DNA of 19,658 nucleotides from JAHIYU01 sp964476155. Lineage in GTDB: Bacteria; Krumholzibacteriota; Krumholzibacteriia; LZORAL124-64-63. The translations under genes were made by a program, and so were the position numbers. The stretch lies in contig CAYYYS010000048.1 in NCBI GenBank assembly GCA_964476155.1, positions 1 to 19,658 of the forward strand. Reading direction: 5' to 3'. This document shows positions 8,274 to 15,659 of the stretch, in pieces (positions within the stretch are counted from its first letter, which is position 1; each line of letters begins with the position of its first letter). The notes under the pieces were generated by a model that saw only the letters and a program-made list of their open reading frames with translations, had not been told where the DNA came from and did not search any database.

Positions 8274-8377
8274 TTGCGTTCGGAGCGTTGCCGCCTGTAG
8301 AAGGTCATTCTATCCGGGGGCACTGAACGCGATAGAGCGACCGCTCTGATTCGAGTCCTACCCTGAGGTGACGAGTC

Positions 8378-9172
8378 GTGAAACGTTGGCGACAGAAAGC
8401 CGGAGACCTGTGGGTGCGCCTGTTCGGACAGGGCAACCCCAAGCCCGAACGGATCGGTGACTTTCCACCGCCGTCTCCGGATATCGACCCGCAGACACTC
8501 GAGCAGGGCCTTTATCAGGTCGAGATGCTCAAGCGTTCGGGCGTCGATCTGTCGTGCAAGACGCTGCTCGACCTCGGGACTGCCTGGCAACCCACCATCC
8601 CGCTCCTTTTCTTCCTGGCCGGCTGCGACGATATCATCCTGATCGACCAGGTCCGTGTGATCGACCGTCGGCTTCTCGTGCGGACCGCCGCGAACCTGCG
8701 GGCCCACGCCATGGAAATCGCGAAACGCCTGGGCCTGGAAAAGCGCGACGTGATCCAGCGCTTGCGTGTCCCCGCCGATGAGACCCTCTTCGGGGTCCTG
8801 CGGCGCTTCCACATGCAGTACCTGGCGCCCTACGATCTGCTTGAGACCACTTTCGAAGACAAGTCCATCGACGTGATCACCGCCCGCGCCCCGCTGGCCC
8901 ACTTCTCGGACCGGTATGTCGAAGCCCTTCTGCCCGTCCTGGCCAAGCTGCTGCGCCGCGACGGGATGCTCTGCATGAGTTACGACCAGAAGGACCGTCT
9001 CGACTATCTGAACCTGCTGCGCGGTTCGTCCTGCTGTCTGGTGATCGAGGAATCCGATACCGAGCTTCGCGTGTTTTCCGACGGTGAGGCGCCGGCCCAG
9101 GATCCTACACGGTCGCTGGCGTTCCTGGTCGCCTCTTGTATTGCCGCCGAAGGGGAAAACTCGGCGGGCTAA
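8378..9172 (+). CDS. Class I SAM-dependent methyltransferase-like protein
   Basis: A 264-aa soluble protein with no signal peptide. The motif-I region LLDLGTAWQPTIPLLFFLAG (63-82) followed by IILID (86-90, acidic residue Asp90) resembles the SAM-binding first two strands of Rossmann methyltransferases, although the usual GxGxG is degenerate (GTAWQP). SIDVITARAPLAHFSD (163-178) matches the post-motif region FDVVxSRxVLEHV, and LLRRDGMLCMSYD (191-203) matches strand 5. The fold and SAM use are likely; the substrate is unknown. The GTG start at 8378 is supported by GAGGTG at 8364-8369. The gene stands alone, has its own possible promoter and ends at a shared terminator. Confidence 0.75.
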   Translation: MKRWRQKAGDLWVRLFGQGNPKPERIGDFPPPSPDIDPQTLEQGLYQVEMLKRSGVDLSCKTLLDLGTAWQPTIPLLFFLAGCDDIILIDQVRVIDRRLLVRTAANLRAHAMEIAKRLGLEKRDVIQRLRVPADETLFGVLRRFHMQYLAPYDLLETTFEDKSIDVITARAPLAHFSDRYVEALLPVLAKLLRRDGMLCMSYDQKDRLDYLNLLRGSSCCLVIEESDTELRVFSDGEAPAQDPTRSLAFLVASCIAAEGENSAG

Positions 9173-9191
9173 GTCGGTGCTACCGAAACGC

Positions 9192-9229
9192 AAGACGGCG
9201 CGGACCGTGATCCGCGCCGTCTTTATTTT
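9192..9229 (+). terminator. Rho-independent terminator shared by convergent genes
   Basis: A perfect 13-bp stem (9192-9204 with 9211-9223, loop CCGTGA) is followed on the plus strand by TATTTTC. It lies 20 nt after the methyltransferase-like stop. On the minus strand the tail is TTGCGTTT, so it may also stop transcription of the gene ending at 9247, less efficiently. Confidence 0.85.
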
Positions 9230-9246
9230 CTGTTCGAAACGTCGGG

Positions 9247-9930
9247 TCAGCGTCCGAGTTTGACGAAACGATAAGGACCCTTCTCGGCGCCCCACACCTG
9301 CTCCCCATTCTCGTCATAGCCGCGATCCCAGCTCTCGATCCACGAAGGCGTGATCGATATCTCGCTGGTGGCATAGGTCGCGCCCTGGAGTTCGCTGGCG
9401 CAGTCGCGTTCCTTTGTGGAGCCGGCGAAGGTCCATTCGTTGGTGCGCTCCAGTTCCACGCCGCAGCCCTCCTTGACAGTGAGGTCGGCGGGGGCCAGGG
9501 CGTCGAAGCGCGAGGGGTCCTGCCAGGCGCCGATCATGGCGGCATCATCGGGCAGCCGATAGATCTCGTTGACGATGATGATCTCGTTGCGGCGCGACAG
9601 GTGATAGATGCGCTGGCGGTAAGGCTTGTCCCTGGCCGCCGCGTCGGCCTGCTCGACATAGAGCCACACGCCGTCCTCGTTCATGGGCCAGATGCGAACG
9701 GTCTCCAGGGCGACCTCGTGGTAGTCGGAATCCAGGGCGGCCTGGGCTGCGCTGGAGAAGGACCCGGAGAGGCACTGGGCCAGCATGAGCACTTCCATGT
9801 CGGGGGGCACTGGCGTTTTGTAATCGTAGAACTTCTCACCGAAGCCGAAGCCGCCGCCGCAGCCGGTGATGGCAAGAAACAGGCTACTTAATAGGAGGGT
9901 CATCACGAACGAGCGCATCACGGTCTTCAT
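9247..9930 (-). CDS. CpeT/CpcT-family lipoprotein
   Basis: A 227-aa protein with lipobox ITGC (Cys24). The mature domain follows the CpcT/CpeT (DUF1001) pattern throughout: LAQCLSGSFSSAAQA (50-64), GVWLYVEQADAA (87-98), KPYRQRIYHL (102-111), IIIVNEIYRL (117-126), GAWQDPSRFDAL (134-145), GCGVEL (155-160), DRGYDENGEQVWG (202-214) and KGPYRFVK (217-224). Cyanobacterial members attach bilins to phycobiliproteins. Members in non-phototrophs are known to exist with no settled function, and no phycobiliprotein gene is seen here. Cys156 and Cys177 could pair. The ATG at 9930 is preferred over GTG 9933 because GGAG sits at better spacing. The long palindrome 9978-10121 lies just upstream of its start. 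Confidence 0.85.
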   Translation of the reverse strand: MKTVMRSFVMTLLLSSLFLAITGCGGGFGFGEKFYDYKTPVPPDMEVLMLAQCLSGSFSSAAQAALDSDYHEVALETVRIWPMNEDGVWLYVEQADAAARDKPYRQRIYHLSRRNEIIIVNEIYRLPDDAAMIGAWQDPSRFDALAPADLTVKEGCGVELERTNEWTFAGSTKERDCASELQGATYATSEISITPSWIESWDRGYDENGEQVWGAEKGPYRFVKLGR

Positions 9931-9977
9931 CACTCACTCCGTCGGCATGGGTTTCCAGTTTCGTCTCTAGCGCTCCA

Positions 9978-10121
9978 TCAACCTTCGATCTTGGAGCCAG
10001 TGAGCTTACAAGCAGCCATCTGCCGCGTTACACTCGCTTGAACTAGCTACGGCTAGTCCGGCGCTTGCGCGCCTTGCATATGACCACTTGTAAGCTCACT
10101 GGCTCCAAGATCGAAGGTTGA
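9978..10121. repeat. 144-nt symmetric palindrome with perfect 35-bp arms
   Basis: The left arm 9978-10012 is the exact reverse complement of 10087-10121. The inner 35 nt on each side (10013-10047 and 10052-10086) are equal in length and only partly complementary, but pair again at the apex (ACTAGC with GCTAGT) around a central TACG at 10048-10051. The element sits between divergent genes at 9930 and 10226. There is no obvious target-site duplication. It could be a MITE or REP-like element, or a cruciform or hairpin RNA. Confidence 0.9.
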
Positions 10122-10178
10122 CGGAACACAAGGGTAAAGTTGCGCTCTCGGGGCCGTTATGTCCACCCCTGATGACGC

Positions 10179-10207
10179 TTGTCATCTCCCGGCGCTTGAA
10201 CTAGTCT
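10179..10207 (+). promoter_or_regulatory. Possible sigma-70 promoter and operator for the phosphatase gene
   Basis: TTGTCA (10179-10184), 17-bp spacer, TAGTCT (10202-10207, weak -10). The -35 lies inside a perfect inverted repeat GATGAC-GCTT-GTCATC (10171-10186) that could be an operator. The leader would be only about 13 nt. Confidence 0.35.
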
Positions 10208-10225
10208 CCCAGCGGGAGGGATGAT

Positions 10226-12571
10226 ATGACGGCTATTCGCGCCGCTGTTCGGTTCGTGTGGACAATGACATCCTGGCAACTGGTCCTGTTGACGATCCTG
10301 GCTTCGTTGGCAGCCTGGCCGGCCCGCTGGCTTGGCGAAGGGCCGGCGGCCGTGCTGCTCGGTATCGCCTTCTTCGCGTCCGTGCGCTTCCTCTTGCTGG
10401 ACACGGCGTTCCGACGCTTCTGGATCGTCTGGATCGGGCTGGCCCTGCTGCCGATTCCCATCGCGGGGGCTTCGCCCGCCGGTTATTACATCGCCCTAAC
10501 TTGCATCATCTTTTTCCTGGTCGCGCGTCGCTATAGGCCCTGGGAGCTGTTGTCCTCGGCCCAACGCGCCATCGCGTTCCTGACGGGCGTTGTCGCCCTG
10601 ATCCTGTTGTTCTGGGATTGGGGCCCGACCGGATCGGCACCGCACAGCTGGCTGTCGGGCGCGATCTTCGGCTTCGGTCGCACCTGTCTGTTCGCGCTGC
10701 GCTTCTTTTGGATCTTCTCGCTGCTGCACCTGCTCTTCGGCGTGCGGTTGCACTTCCTGCGCCTGCGACCCAAGCTGGCCGTGACGGCCGTACTCATCTC
10801 GATGGTGCCGTTGCTGCTGTTGACGTCCTTCGGTCTCGTGGCGCTCTACGGAGCCATGGGCGGCATCACCACCTCCCGCGGGCTCGATGTCCTGCAGGAC
10901 TGGGCTTCCCAGCCGGGACTTTTCCAGGATGCGGACGGTCGCCCCCTGAACGGCGGCTTTGTTCTGACACCCGACGGCGCGCAGGGGGATCTGCCCGATT
11001 GGCTTCCCGACTTCCAGGCGGCCCTGACCCGGCCCGCGCCTCTTCCGGACAGTCTTCAAGGCGCCGGCACCGTCCATCTGATCATCGCCGGTGAGGAGCA
11101 GGTCGTTCGCTCGGGAGCGTGGGCGCCGACGGATACCGCGGCCGTCTTCGCCATCGAGAAAGGCTACTGGCTCCTGAAGACGAGCGGTGTCGGCACCGCG
11201 GCCCGGCAACTCTCCGGCACGCCCCTGGACAAGCGTGTTCTCGATCGCTTGTCACGGCTGCTTCGCGCGGATGTCGGTTTTCGCGACGACGACTGGGGCG
11301 ATGACGCCGATGACCAGGACGAAACCGATGCGTCGACGGCCGCAGACGTATCCTCCCTGCAGGGCTGCTATCGCGACGACGACGCTTCGTCCTTCTGGCG
11401 CAAGCCGCTGTATTTCGGCGGCGCCCAGGTGCCCGTCATCACGCTTGTGGATGATCACTTCGAGTTCGGGGACGCGCTCATGCACGTCAAAGTTCGCCTC
11501 TCGGATCTGGGGGAGGAGTTCACGGCGTCGGAAAACACGTTCAACCAGGCCTTGTTGTTTCTGCTCGGATTCATCGCGGTCCTGTTGCTCATCTTCCAGT
11601 CGGCGGCCGGTTTTCTGGGGCTGCGCATCACCAACGGGATCATCAAGGCCGTGGGCGCCCTGAGGGCGGGCACGCAGCGCCTCGCCGCCGATGACCTCGA
11701 CACGCGGATCGACATCCCCAACGAGGACGAGTTCGGCGAGCTCGCGTGGTCCTTCAACGACATGGCCGTTGCCGTGAAGCAGGGACGTCGGGAAGCCGTG
11801 GCTCGCGAACGTCTGGAAAAGGAACTGGAGACCGCCCGCGCCATCCAGGAGCGCCTGCTGCCCGACGAGATGCCGGTCCTGCCGGGCTTCGAGGTCACCG
11901 GTGCCAGCATCCCGTGTCTCCAGGTGGGCGGCGACTACTTCGATTTCCTGGACCAGGAGAACGGTCTGCTCGGCGTGGCCATCGGCGACGTGTCGGGCAA
12001 GGGCATCCCCGCGGCTCTGCTCATGTCGAACCTGCAGGCGTCGCTGCACGGCCAGGTCCTGCATCCGGGACAGGTGTCGGGTGTCGTCAAGCGCGTCAAC
12101 GAACTGCTGGTGAAATCAACGGACCCGCACATGTTCGCCACGTTCTTCTACGGTGTATTGGACAGGACCGCGGGTGCGTTTACCTGCACCAACGCCGGGC
12201 ATAACCCGCCGTTGCTGCTGCGGGCCGACGGCGAGCTCGAGCAGCTCGAGGCGGGCGGTCTGCCCCTGGGCATGCTTCCCGACATGCCCTTCGAGCAGGA
12301 CACCGTCACGCTGGAACCGGGCGATACCCTGCTGATGTACACCGACGGCATTACCGAGGCCATCGGCCCCCTGCCCGACGGCTCGATCCCCCGGGAAGAG
12401 GATACGGTCGAAACCATGTTCGGCGAAGACCGTCTGGTCGCCCTGCTCAAGGAGAACCGGGGACAGAGCGCGTCGGATATCAAGGAGACTGTGCTGCGGG
12501 CCGTTTCCGATCACACCCGCGGCGTGCCCCAGTCGGACGACATCACGCTGGTGGTTGTCACGAGGACTTAA
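10226..12571 (+). CDS. Membrane-bound PP2C-type (SpoIIE/RsbU) phosphatase with HAMP
   Basis: A 781-aa protein. About six membrane helices lie in residues 15-210, then a probable extracytoplasmic region at about 211-440 with a very acidic stretch (352-368), a further helix at about 441-465, HAMP at about 465-520, a short coiled linker, and a SpoIIE/PP2C domain at about 550-781. Metal-site motifs are present: GGDYFDF (568-574), GDVSGKG (587-593), NAGHNPP (656-662), YTDGITE (705-711) and SDDITL (770-775). It should dephosphorylate a phosphoserine or phosphothreonine protein in response to an envelope signal, typically an anti-anti-sigma factor; no such partner is encoded nearby. The ATG follows GGGAGGG, which can pair with CTCCC just upstream. 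The gene appears monocistronic. Confidence 0.92.
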   Translation: MTAIRAAVRFVWTMTSWQLVLLTILASLAAWPARWLGEGPAAVLLGIAFFASVRFLLLDTAFRRFWIVWIGLALLPIPIAGASPAGYYIALTCIIFFLVARRYRPWELLSSAQRAIAFLTGVVALILLFWDWGPTGSAPHSWLSGAIFGFGRTCLFALRFFWIFSLLHLLFGVRLHFLRLRPKLAVTAVLISMVPLLLLTSFGLVALYGAMGGITTSRGLDVLQDWASQPGLFQDADGRPLNGGFVLTPDGAQGDLPDWLPDFQAALTRPAPLPDSLQGAGTVHLIIAGEEQVVRSGAWAPTDTAAVFAIEKGYWLLKTSGVGTAARQLSGTPLDKRVLDRLSRLLRADVGFRDDDWGDDADDQDETDASTAADVSSLQGCYRDDDASSFWRKPLYFGGAQVPVITLVDDHFEFGDALMHVKVRLSDLGEEFTASENTFNQALLFLLGFIAVLLLIFQSAAGFLGLRITNGIIKAVGALRAGTQRLAADDLDTRIDIPNEDEFGELAWSFNDMAVAVKQGRREAVARERLEKELETARAIQERLLPDEMPVLPGFEVTGASIPCLQVGGDYFDFLDQENGLLGVAIGDVSGKGIPAALLMSNLQASLHGQVLHPGQVSGVVKRVNELLVKSTDPHMFATFFYGVLDRTAGAFTCTNAGHNPPLLLRADGELEQLEAGGLPLGMLPDMPFEQDTVTLEPGDTLLMYTDGITEAIGPLPDGSIPREEDTVETMFGEDRLVALLKENRGQSASDIKETVLRAVSDHTRGVPQSDDITLVVVTRT

Positions 12572-12587
12572 CCCGGATATCCGGGTT
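12570..12587 (+). terminator. Palindrome at the end of the phosphatase gene, possible terminator
   Basis: An exact 18-bp palindrome (7-bp stem, ATAT loop) begins at the stop codon of the phosphatase gene. No T-run follows, so termination is uncertain. From here to 12810 I see no gene and no convincing promoter. Confidence 0.35.
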
Positions 12588-12810
12588 GAGGGACGCTCAT
12601 CTCCGTTATTGCCCGGAGCGTTCGGATTCCTTATTTTCAACACCCTGCGGTCCTGACCCGGGCGCGCTCTGTGCGCGCCTCGTTGACGTCATGACGCGGG
12701 AACACGTGAAACTGGCGCAAGCGTGTGCCATGTGGTATTTTCAGGCGAGTGTGTCTAGGCGTTCGGCCGGATTCTTGACTCCTCAGCCAATCTCCACAGG
12801 GGGATCCTCG

Positions 12811-14706
12811 ATGAAGAGAGCCGTGATGTTGCGTTTACTGCTGGCCACGTTGGTCTTTGGGCTTCTCGCGCTCTGGGGCTGCAGCAGTGAGGATGGAACC
12901 ACTGGGCCATCCGGTAACGGTACGATCGGGATCTACCCCCGACCCATCACCGTCGCATTCCCCTGGAGTCTCAGTGGTCCCGACGGCTACGAGCTGACCG
13001 GGAACGGCGATCTGGTCATCGAAGACCTGACTCCCGGCGAATACGTATTGACCTGGGAGGGTGTCCATGGCTGGTTCCTGCCCGACGCGAACCCCCAGAC
13101 CAAGACGTTGACCGGTGGCACCGTGACCACCTTCTCGGGCACCTATCGCCAGCCCAACACCGAACCCGAGCCGGGTCAGGTGCAGATCAATCCCAGTCCC
13201 GACGAAATCGCCGCGCCCTGGACACTCTTCGGCCCCGACGATCTGGTCGAGACCGGCAGCAGCGATGCTCTCTTTGAGGATATGGATATTGGTACCTATG
13301 CCATCGCGTGGGGGGATGTTGACGGTTGGAATACGCCGGCTCCCGATACCCTCGACCTCGAGGAAGGCGACGGTATCACGTTCGCGGCCACCTATCTGGA
13401 GATTGGGTCCGGTGCCGTGGTGATGGTTCCCGTGGAACCGGGTACCTTCAACATGGGCAGCAGGTTGCAGAGCGGCGTCGATCCCTACGAGTGGCCGTTG
13501 CATCCGGTGACGATCACCAAGGGGTTCGAGGTTTCCGAGACCGAGGTTACATGGGCCCAGTACCAGCGTCTCATGGAGACCAATCCTAGCCAGTACTTCG
13601 AACTTTGTCCTACCTGCGATTCGAGCTATCCCGTGGAAAGCGTGAGCTGGCTCGACGCCGTCAACTTCTGTAACGCGCTCTCCCTCGACGAGGGGCTGAC
13701 ACCCGTTTATGACATCGTCGGCCAGAACGCGACCTGGGACGAGAACGCCAACGGTTATCGTCTATTGACCGAGGCCGAATGGGAATACGCCTGTCGCGCC
13801 GGTACCCAGACCGACCTCGCCAACGGCGGTCTCACCTACACGCCCAACAGCTGCGACTTCGACGAAAACCTCACGCTCATCGGCTGGTACTGCTATAACG
13901 CGGGGGATCGACCTCACATCGCCCAGTCCCTGGAGCCCAATGCCTGGGGTCTCTACGACATGCACGGAAACGTCTGGGAATGGGTCTGGGACTGGTCGGG
14001 TGTCTATGAGAACGTCCCGGTGGTTCTGGGCGATTTCGAGTATGTCGATGGTAACATCCAGGATCGTGGCAGCTTATCGATCATCCAGTTCCTGGAGGAT
14101 GTGGGCGACGGCCTGATGATCCGCTTCTCCGAGGTCGGCGCCGAGTTCACCATCTCCAATCTGGGCATCAATACGAGCGAAGTGTCCTTCGAGTACGCCG
14201 ACTTCACCGGCGAGATCAACCTCCGGGTCAACAATGATATTCTCTACAGGGGCGCCTTCACCGATTTCCCCGCCGCCATTGCCCCCGGGGTGACCATGAG
14301 CGTCACCGCCACGGCCATCGACGACGCGGCCTTCGGTGCCGGAGTCACGGGTGTTGTTACCTTCACCGGCGACGTGCAATTACTGAAGGTCGGCGGCGAG
14401 ACCCTGTTGCTGGACGACATGAGCATTATCGATGCCGGCTCCACACAGTATTCTCGTGACCGGTTCCTGACGTTCGACACCATGAGCCTTGGTTATGTCT
14501 ATCGCCCGGCTATCGGTAGCCAGCCCGTGCCCATCCTGATGGGCGCCAGTATCTCCGATCCCCTCGGAGCCACCTCGGGGACCATCCATATGATGCGTGG
14601 CGGTGGCTACGGCAACAATGCGCGTAATTGCCGCTCGGCTTCGCGCAGTTTGCCGGCCGACAAGGGTCGTTACTTGGGATTCCGCGTGGCGCGGACGCTG
14701 GATTAG
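12811..14706 (+). CDS. Lipoprotein with split SUMF1/FGE-sulfatase domain
   Basis: A 631-aa protein with lipobox LWGC (Cys24). Two tandem beta-sandwich-like repeats follow at about 37-113 and 121-196, each with a 'GxYxxxW...DGW' end. A SUMF1/FGE-sulfatase domain starts at about 201 (MVPVEPGTFNMGS, VSETEVTWAQY, PVESVSWLDAVNFCNAL, YRLLTEAEWEYACRAG, GLYDMHGNVWEWVWDW). It is interrupted at about 396-580 by a beta-rich insert and resumes with DPLGATSGT, RGGGYGNNARNCRSASR and YLGFRVAR. Compared with catalytic FGE, the first active-site cysteine position is Asn (602) and only the second (Cys607) is kept, so formylglycine generation is unlikely. The start at 12811 is chosen for the signal peptide and GGGGGA site. 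Probably a surface-exposed binding or structural protein. Confidence 0.88.
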   Translation: MKRAVMLRLLLATLVFGLLALWGCSSEDGTTGPSGNGTIGIYPRPITVAFPWSLSGPDGYELTGNGDLVIEDLTPGEYVLTWEGVHGWFLPDANPQTKTLTGGTVTTFSGTYRQPNTEPEPGQVQINPSPDEIAAPWTLFGPDDLVETGSSDALFEDMDIGTYAIAWGDVDGWNTPAPDTLDLEEGDGITFAATYLEIGSGAVVMVPVEPGTFNMGSRLQSGVDPYEWPLHPVTITKGFEVSETEVTWAQYQRLMETNPSQYFELCPTCDSSYPVESVSWLDAVNFCNALSLDEGLTPVYDIVGQNATWDENANGYRLLTEAEWEYACRAGTQTDLANGGLTYTPNSCDFDENLTLIGWYCYNAGDRPHIAQSLEPNAWGLYDMHGNVWEWVWDWSGVYENVPVVLGDFEYVDGNIQDRGSLSIIQFLEDVGDGLMIRFSEVGAEFTISNLGINTSEVSFEYADFTGEINLRVNNDILYRGAFTDFPAAIAPGVTMSVTATAIDDAAFGAGVTGVVTFTGDVQLLKVGGETLLLDDMSIIDAGSTQYSRDRFLTFDTMSLGYVYRPAIGSQPVPILMGASISDPLGATSGTIHMMRGGGYGNNARNCRSASRSLPADKGRYLGFRVARTLD

Positions 14707-14746
14707 CGATCGCCGCCAACCGTATGGGTCCGACAGGCTTGATCAC

Positions 14747-14786
14747 CCCCCGGCGCTCTGTTCTTTGACGCCGGGGGTTGGTTTTT
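14747..14786 (+). terminator. Rho-independent terminator
   Basis: A 9-bp GC stem (14747-14755 with 14769-14777) is followed by TTGGTTTTTG. It lies about 40 nt after the stop of the SUMF1-domain gene. Confidence 0.8.
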
Positions 14787-14795
14787 GCAGAGAGC

Positions 14796-14824
14796 TTGAT
14801 GAGTTGTCAGATATAGGGTACAAT
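14796..14824 (+). promoter_or_regulatory. Sigma-70-type promoter
   Basis: TTGATG (14796-14801), 17-bp spacer, TACAAT (14819-14824). It lies immediately after the preceding terminator, with a predicted leader of about 44 nt to the ATG at 14875. Confidence 0.65.
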
Positions 14825-14874
14825 TAATGGTCTGGATAACCGTGATAGAGACCCGATTTGAGGGAGATCGCACC

Positions 14875-15531
14875 ATGAAGCTCAAGCTCGCCTCCACTGT
14901 TCTGCTGCTGCTTTTGGCTGGTGTCGCCATGGGGCAGCCCATCTTTCAGGTCGGTAATTTGAATCCGCCGGAGCCGCCGGCGGTCCCCGATGTACACCTG
15001 GGTCTGGAGAGTTACGCATATCTTTTCTATCCGCCGGATTTTGGTGACTGTTCCTCGGGCGGTTTCCGCCTCGAGGCCGTTCACATGTTGCTGGAGTTCA
15101 CACCCGAGCAGGTGCCGGTGACGTTCCATGCCGCGGGTGGACTCATAAGCGCTGACTGGGATTCCGCCCTGGACATGTTCGTACCCGGAGGGCAGCTCTG
15201 CGAAGGTCAGCCGTTTGATTTCCACTTCACCGAGCCCGGTCAGTACGAGATCATCCTGCCCGTGCAAGGCGCCTGCGGGTGTCAGCCTTTCAATGAGCAT
15301 TATTTCCTGTCCGTAAAATACTTCGACCAGTTCGGCGCCGATCTGCCCACCGACGGCCAGCCCGAGGCCGGTGTTGTGTTCATCAACAACAGCGGGAACT
15401 GGATCGACATGATAGGCTTGGGCAAGACGGCCGGCGGCAAGGTCATCATCTGGGGCGACCTGGTCTGCTGCGATCCGCCCATCGGCAACGACATGGGTAC
15501 CTGGTCCGGGATCAAGGGGCTCTATCGCTGA
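14875..15531 (+). CDS. Small secreted protein of unknown function
   Basis: A 218-aa protein with a cleavable signal peptide (MKLKLASTVLLLLLAGVAMG, then QPIFQ). The mature part has seven cysteines (in FGDCSSGG, GGQLCEG, GACGCQPF and DLVCCDPP), which suggests disulfides outside the cytoplasm. It contains beta-rich segments such as GQYEIILPVQG and GGKVIIWGDLV. No family was recognised. The start at 14875 is preferred over the in-frame ATG at 14827 because GAGGGAG lies upstream and the signal peptide begins there. It has its own promoter (14796-14824) and a hairpin downstream, so it is probably monocistronic. Confidence 0.82.
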   Translation: MKLKLASTVLLLLLAGVAMGQPIFQVGNLNPPEPPAVPDVHLGLESYAYLFYPPDFGDCSSGGFRLEAVHMLLEFTPEQVPVTFHAAGGLISADWDSALDMFVPGGQLCEGQPFDFHFTEPGQYEIILPVQGACGCQPFNEHYFLSVKYFDQFGADLPTDGQPEAGVVFINNSGNWIDMIGLGKTAGGKVIIWGDLVCCDPPIGNDMGTWSGIKGLYR

Positions 15532-15552
15532 TCCCTCCGTTCGAGTTTATGT

Positions 15553-15585
15553 ATGGGGCGTCCTTCGGGGCGCCCCATTGTTGTG
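15553..15585 (+). terminator. Weak terminator-like hairpin
   Basis: An 8-bp stem (15553-15560 with 15571-15578) with a CC/GG-closed inner loop is followed by TGTTGTG, a poor T-run. It lies about 20 nt after the stop at 15531. Confidence 0.5.
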
Positions 15586-15659
15586 GCGGTTGACGCGCCG
15601 TTCGTCGTGGGCCACCATATGGCCGTTCGGTTACACGGCAATCAAGCGATGGGAGTGAC

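Larger units (their letters stand above)
7977..8377. other. Divergent intergenic region, about 400 bp
   Basis: This gene-free stretch separates the leftward Omp85 operon from the rightward methyltransferase-like gene. It contains a leftward sigma-70 promoter (8053-8080) and a rightward extended -10 (8265-8273). A short inverted repeat, GGGAT-TG-ATCCC, lies near 8149-8160. A leftward sequence at 8125-8139 has GG-N10-GC spacing but a poor sigma-54 consensus match. I see no coding signal or structured RNA. Confidence 0.5.

Noticed and set aside
8267..9295. Long minus-strand open frame opposite the methyltransferase-like gene (similarly 715-1422, 3105-4130, 5042-6010 and 11252-12064 opposite other genes)
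   Set aside because: These are antisense shadows of high-GC genes: low-complexity composition, no ribosome sites and no recognisable domains.
9247..9930. CpeT-like protein as evidence of a phycobilisome-bearing phototroph
   Set aside because: No phycobiliprotein, bilin or photosystem gene is present and the rest of the window is not cyanobacterial in character.
9978..10121. The long palindrome as a second attC site
   Set aside because: Its ends (ATCAACC / GGTTGAC) do not fit RYYYAAC/GTTRRRY, and the outer arms are fully paired with no spacers or extrahelical bases.
12713..12731. Sigma-54 promoter TGGCGC...GTGC before the SUMF1 lipoprotein
   Set aside because: The spacing is GG-N11-GC; sigma-54 promoters tolerate almost no change from N10.
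12811..14706. Active formylglycine-generating enzyme
   Set aside because: One of the two active-site cysteine positions is Asn, and the protein is an exported lipoprotein with a large domain insert.
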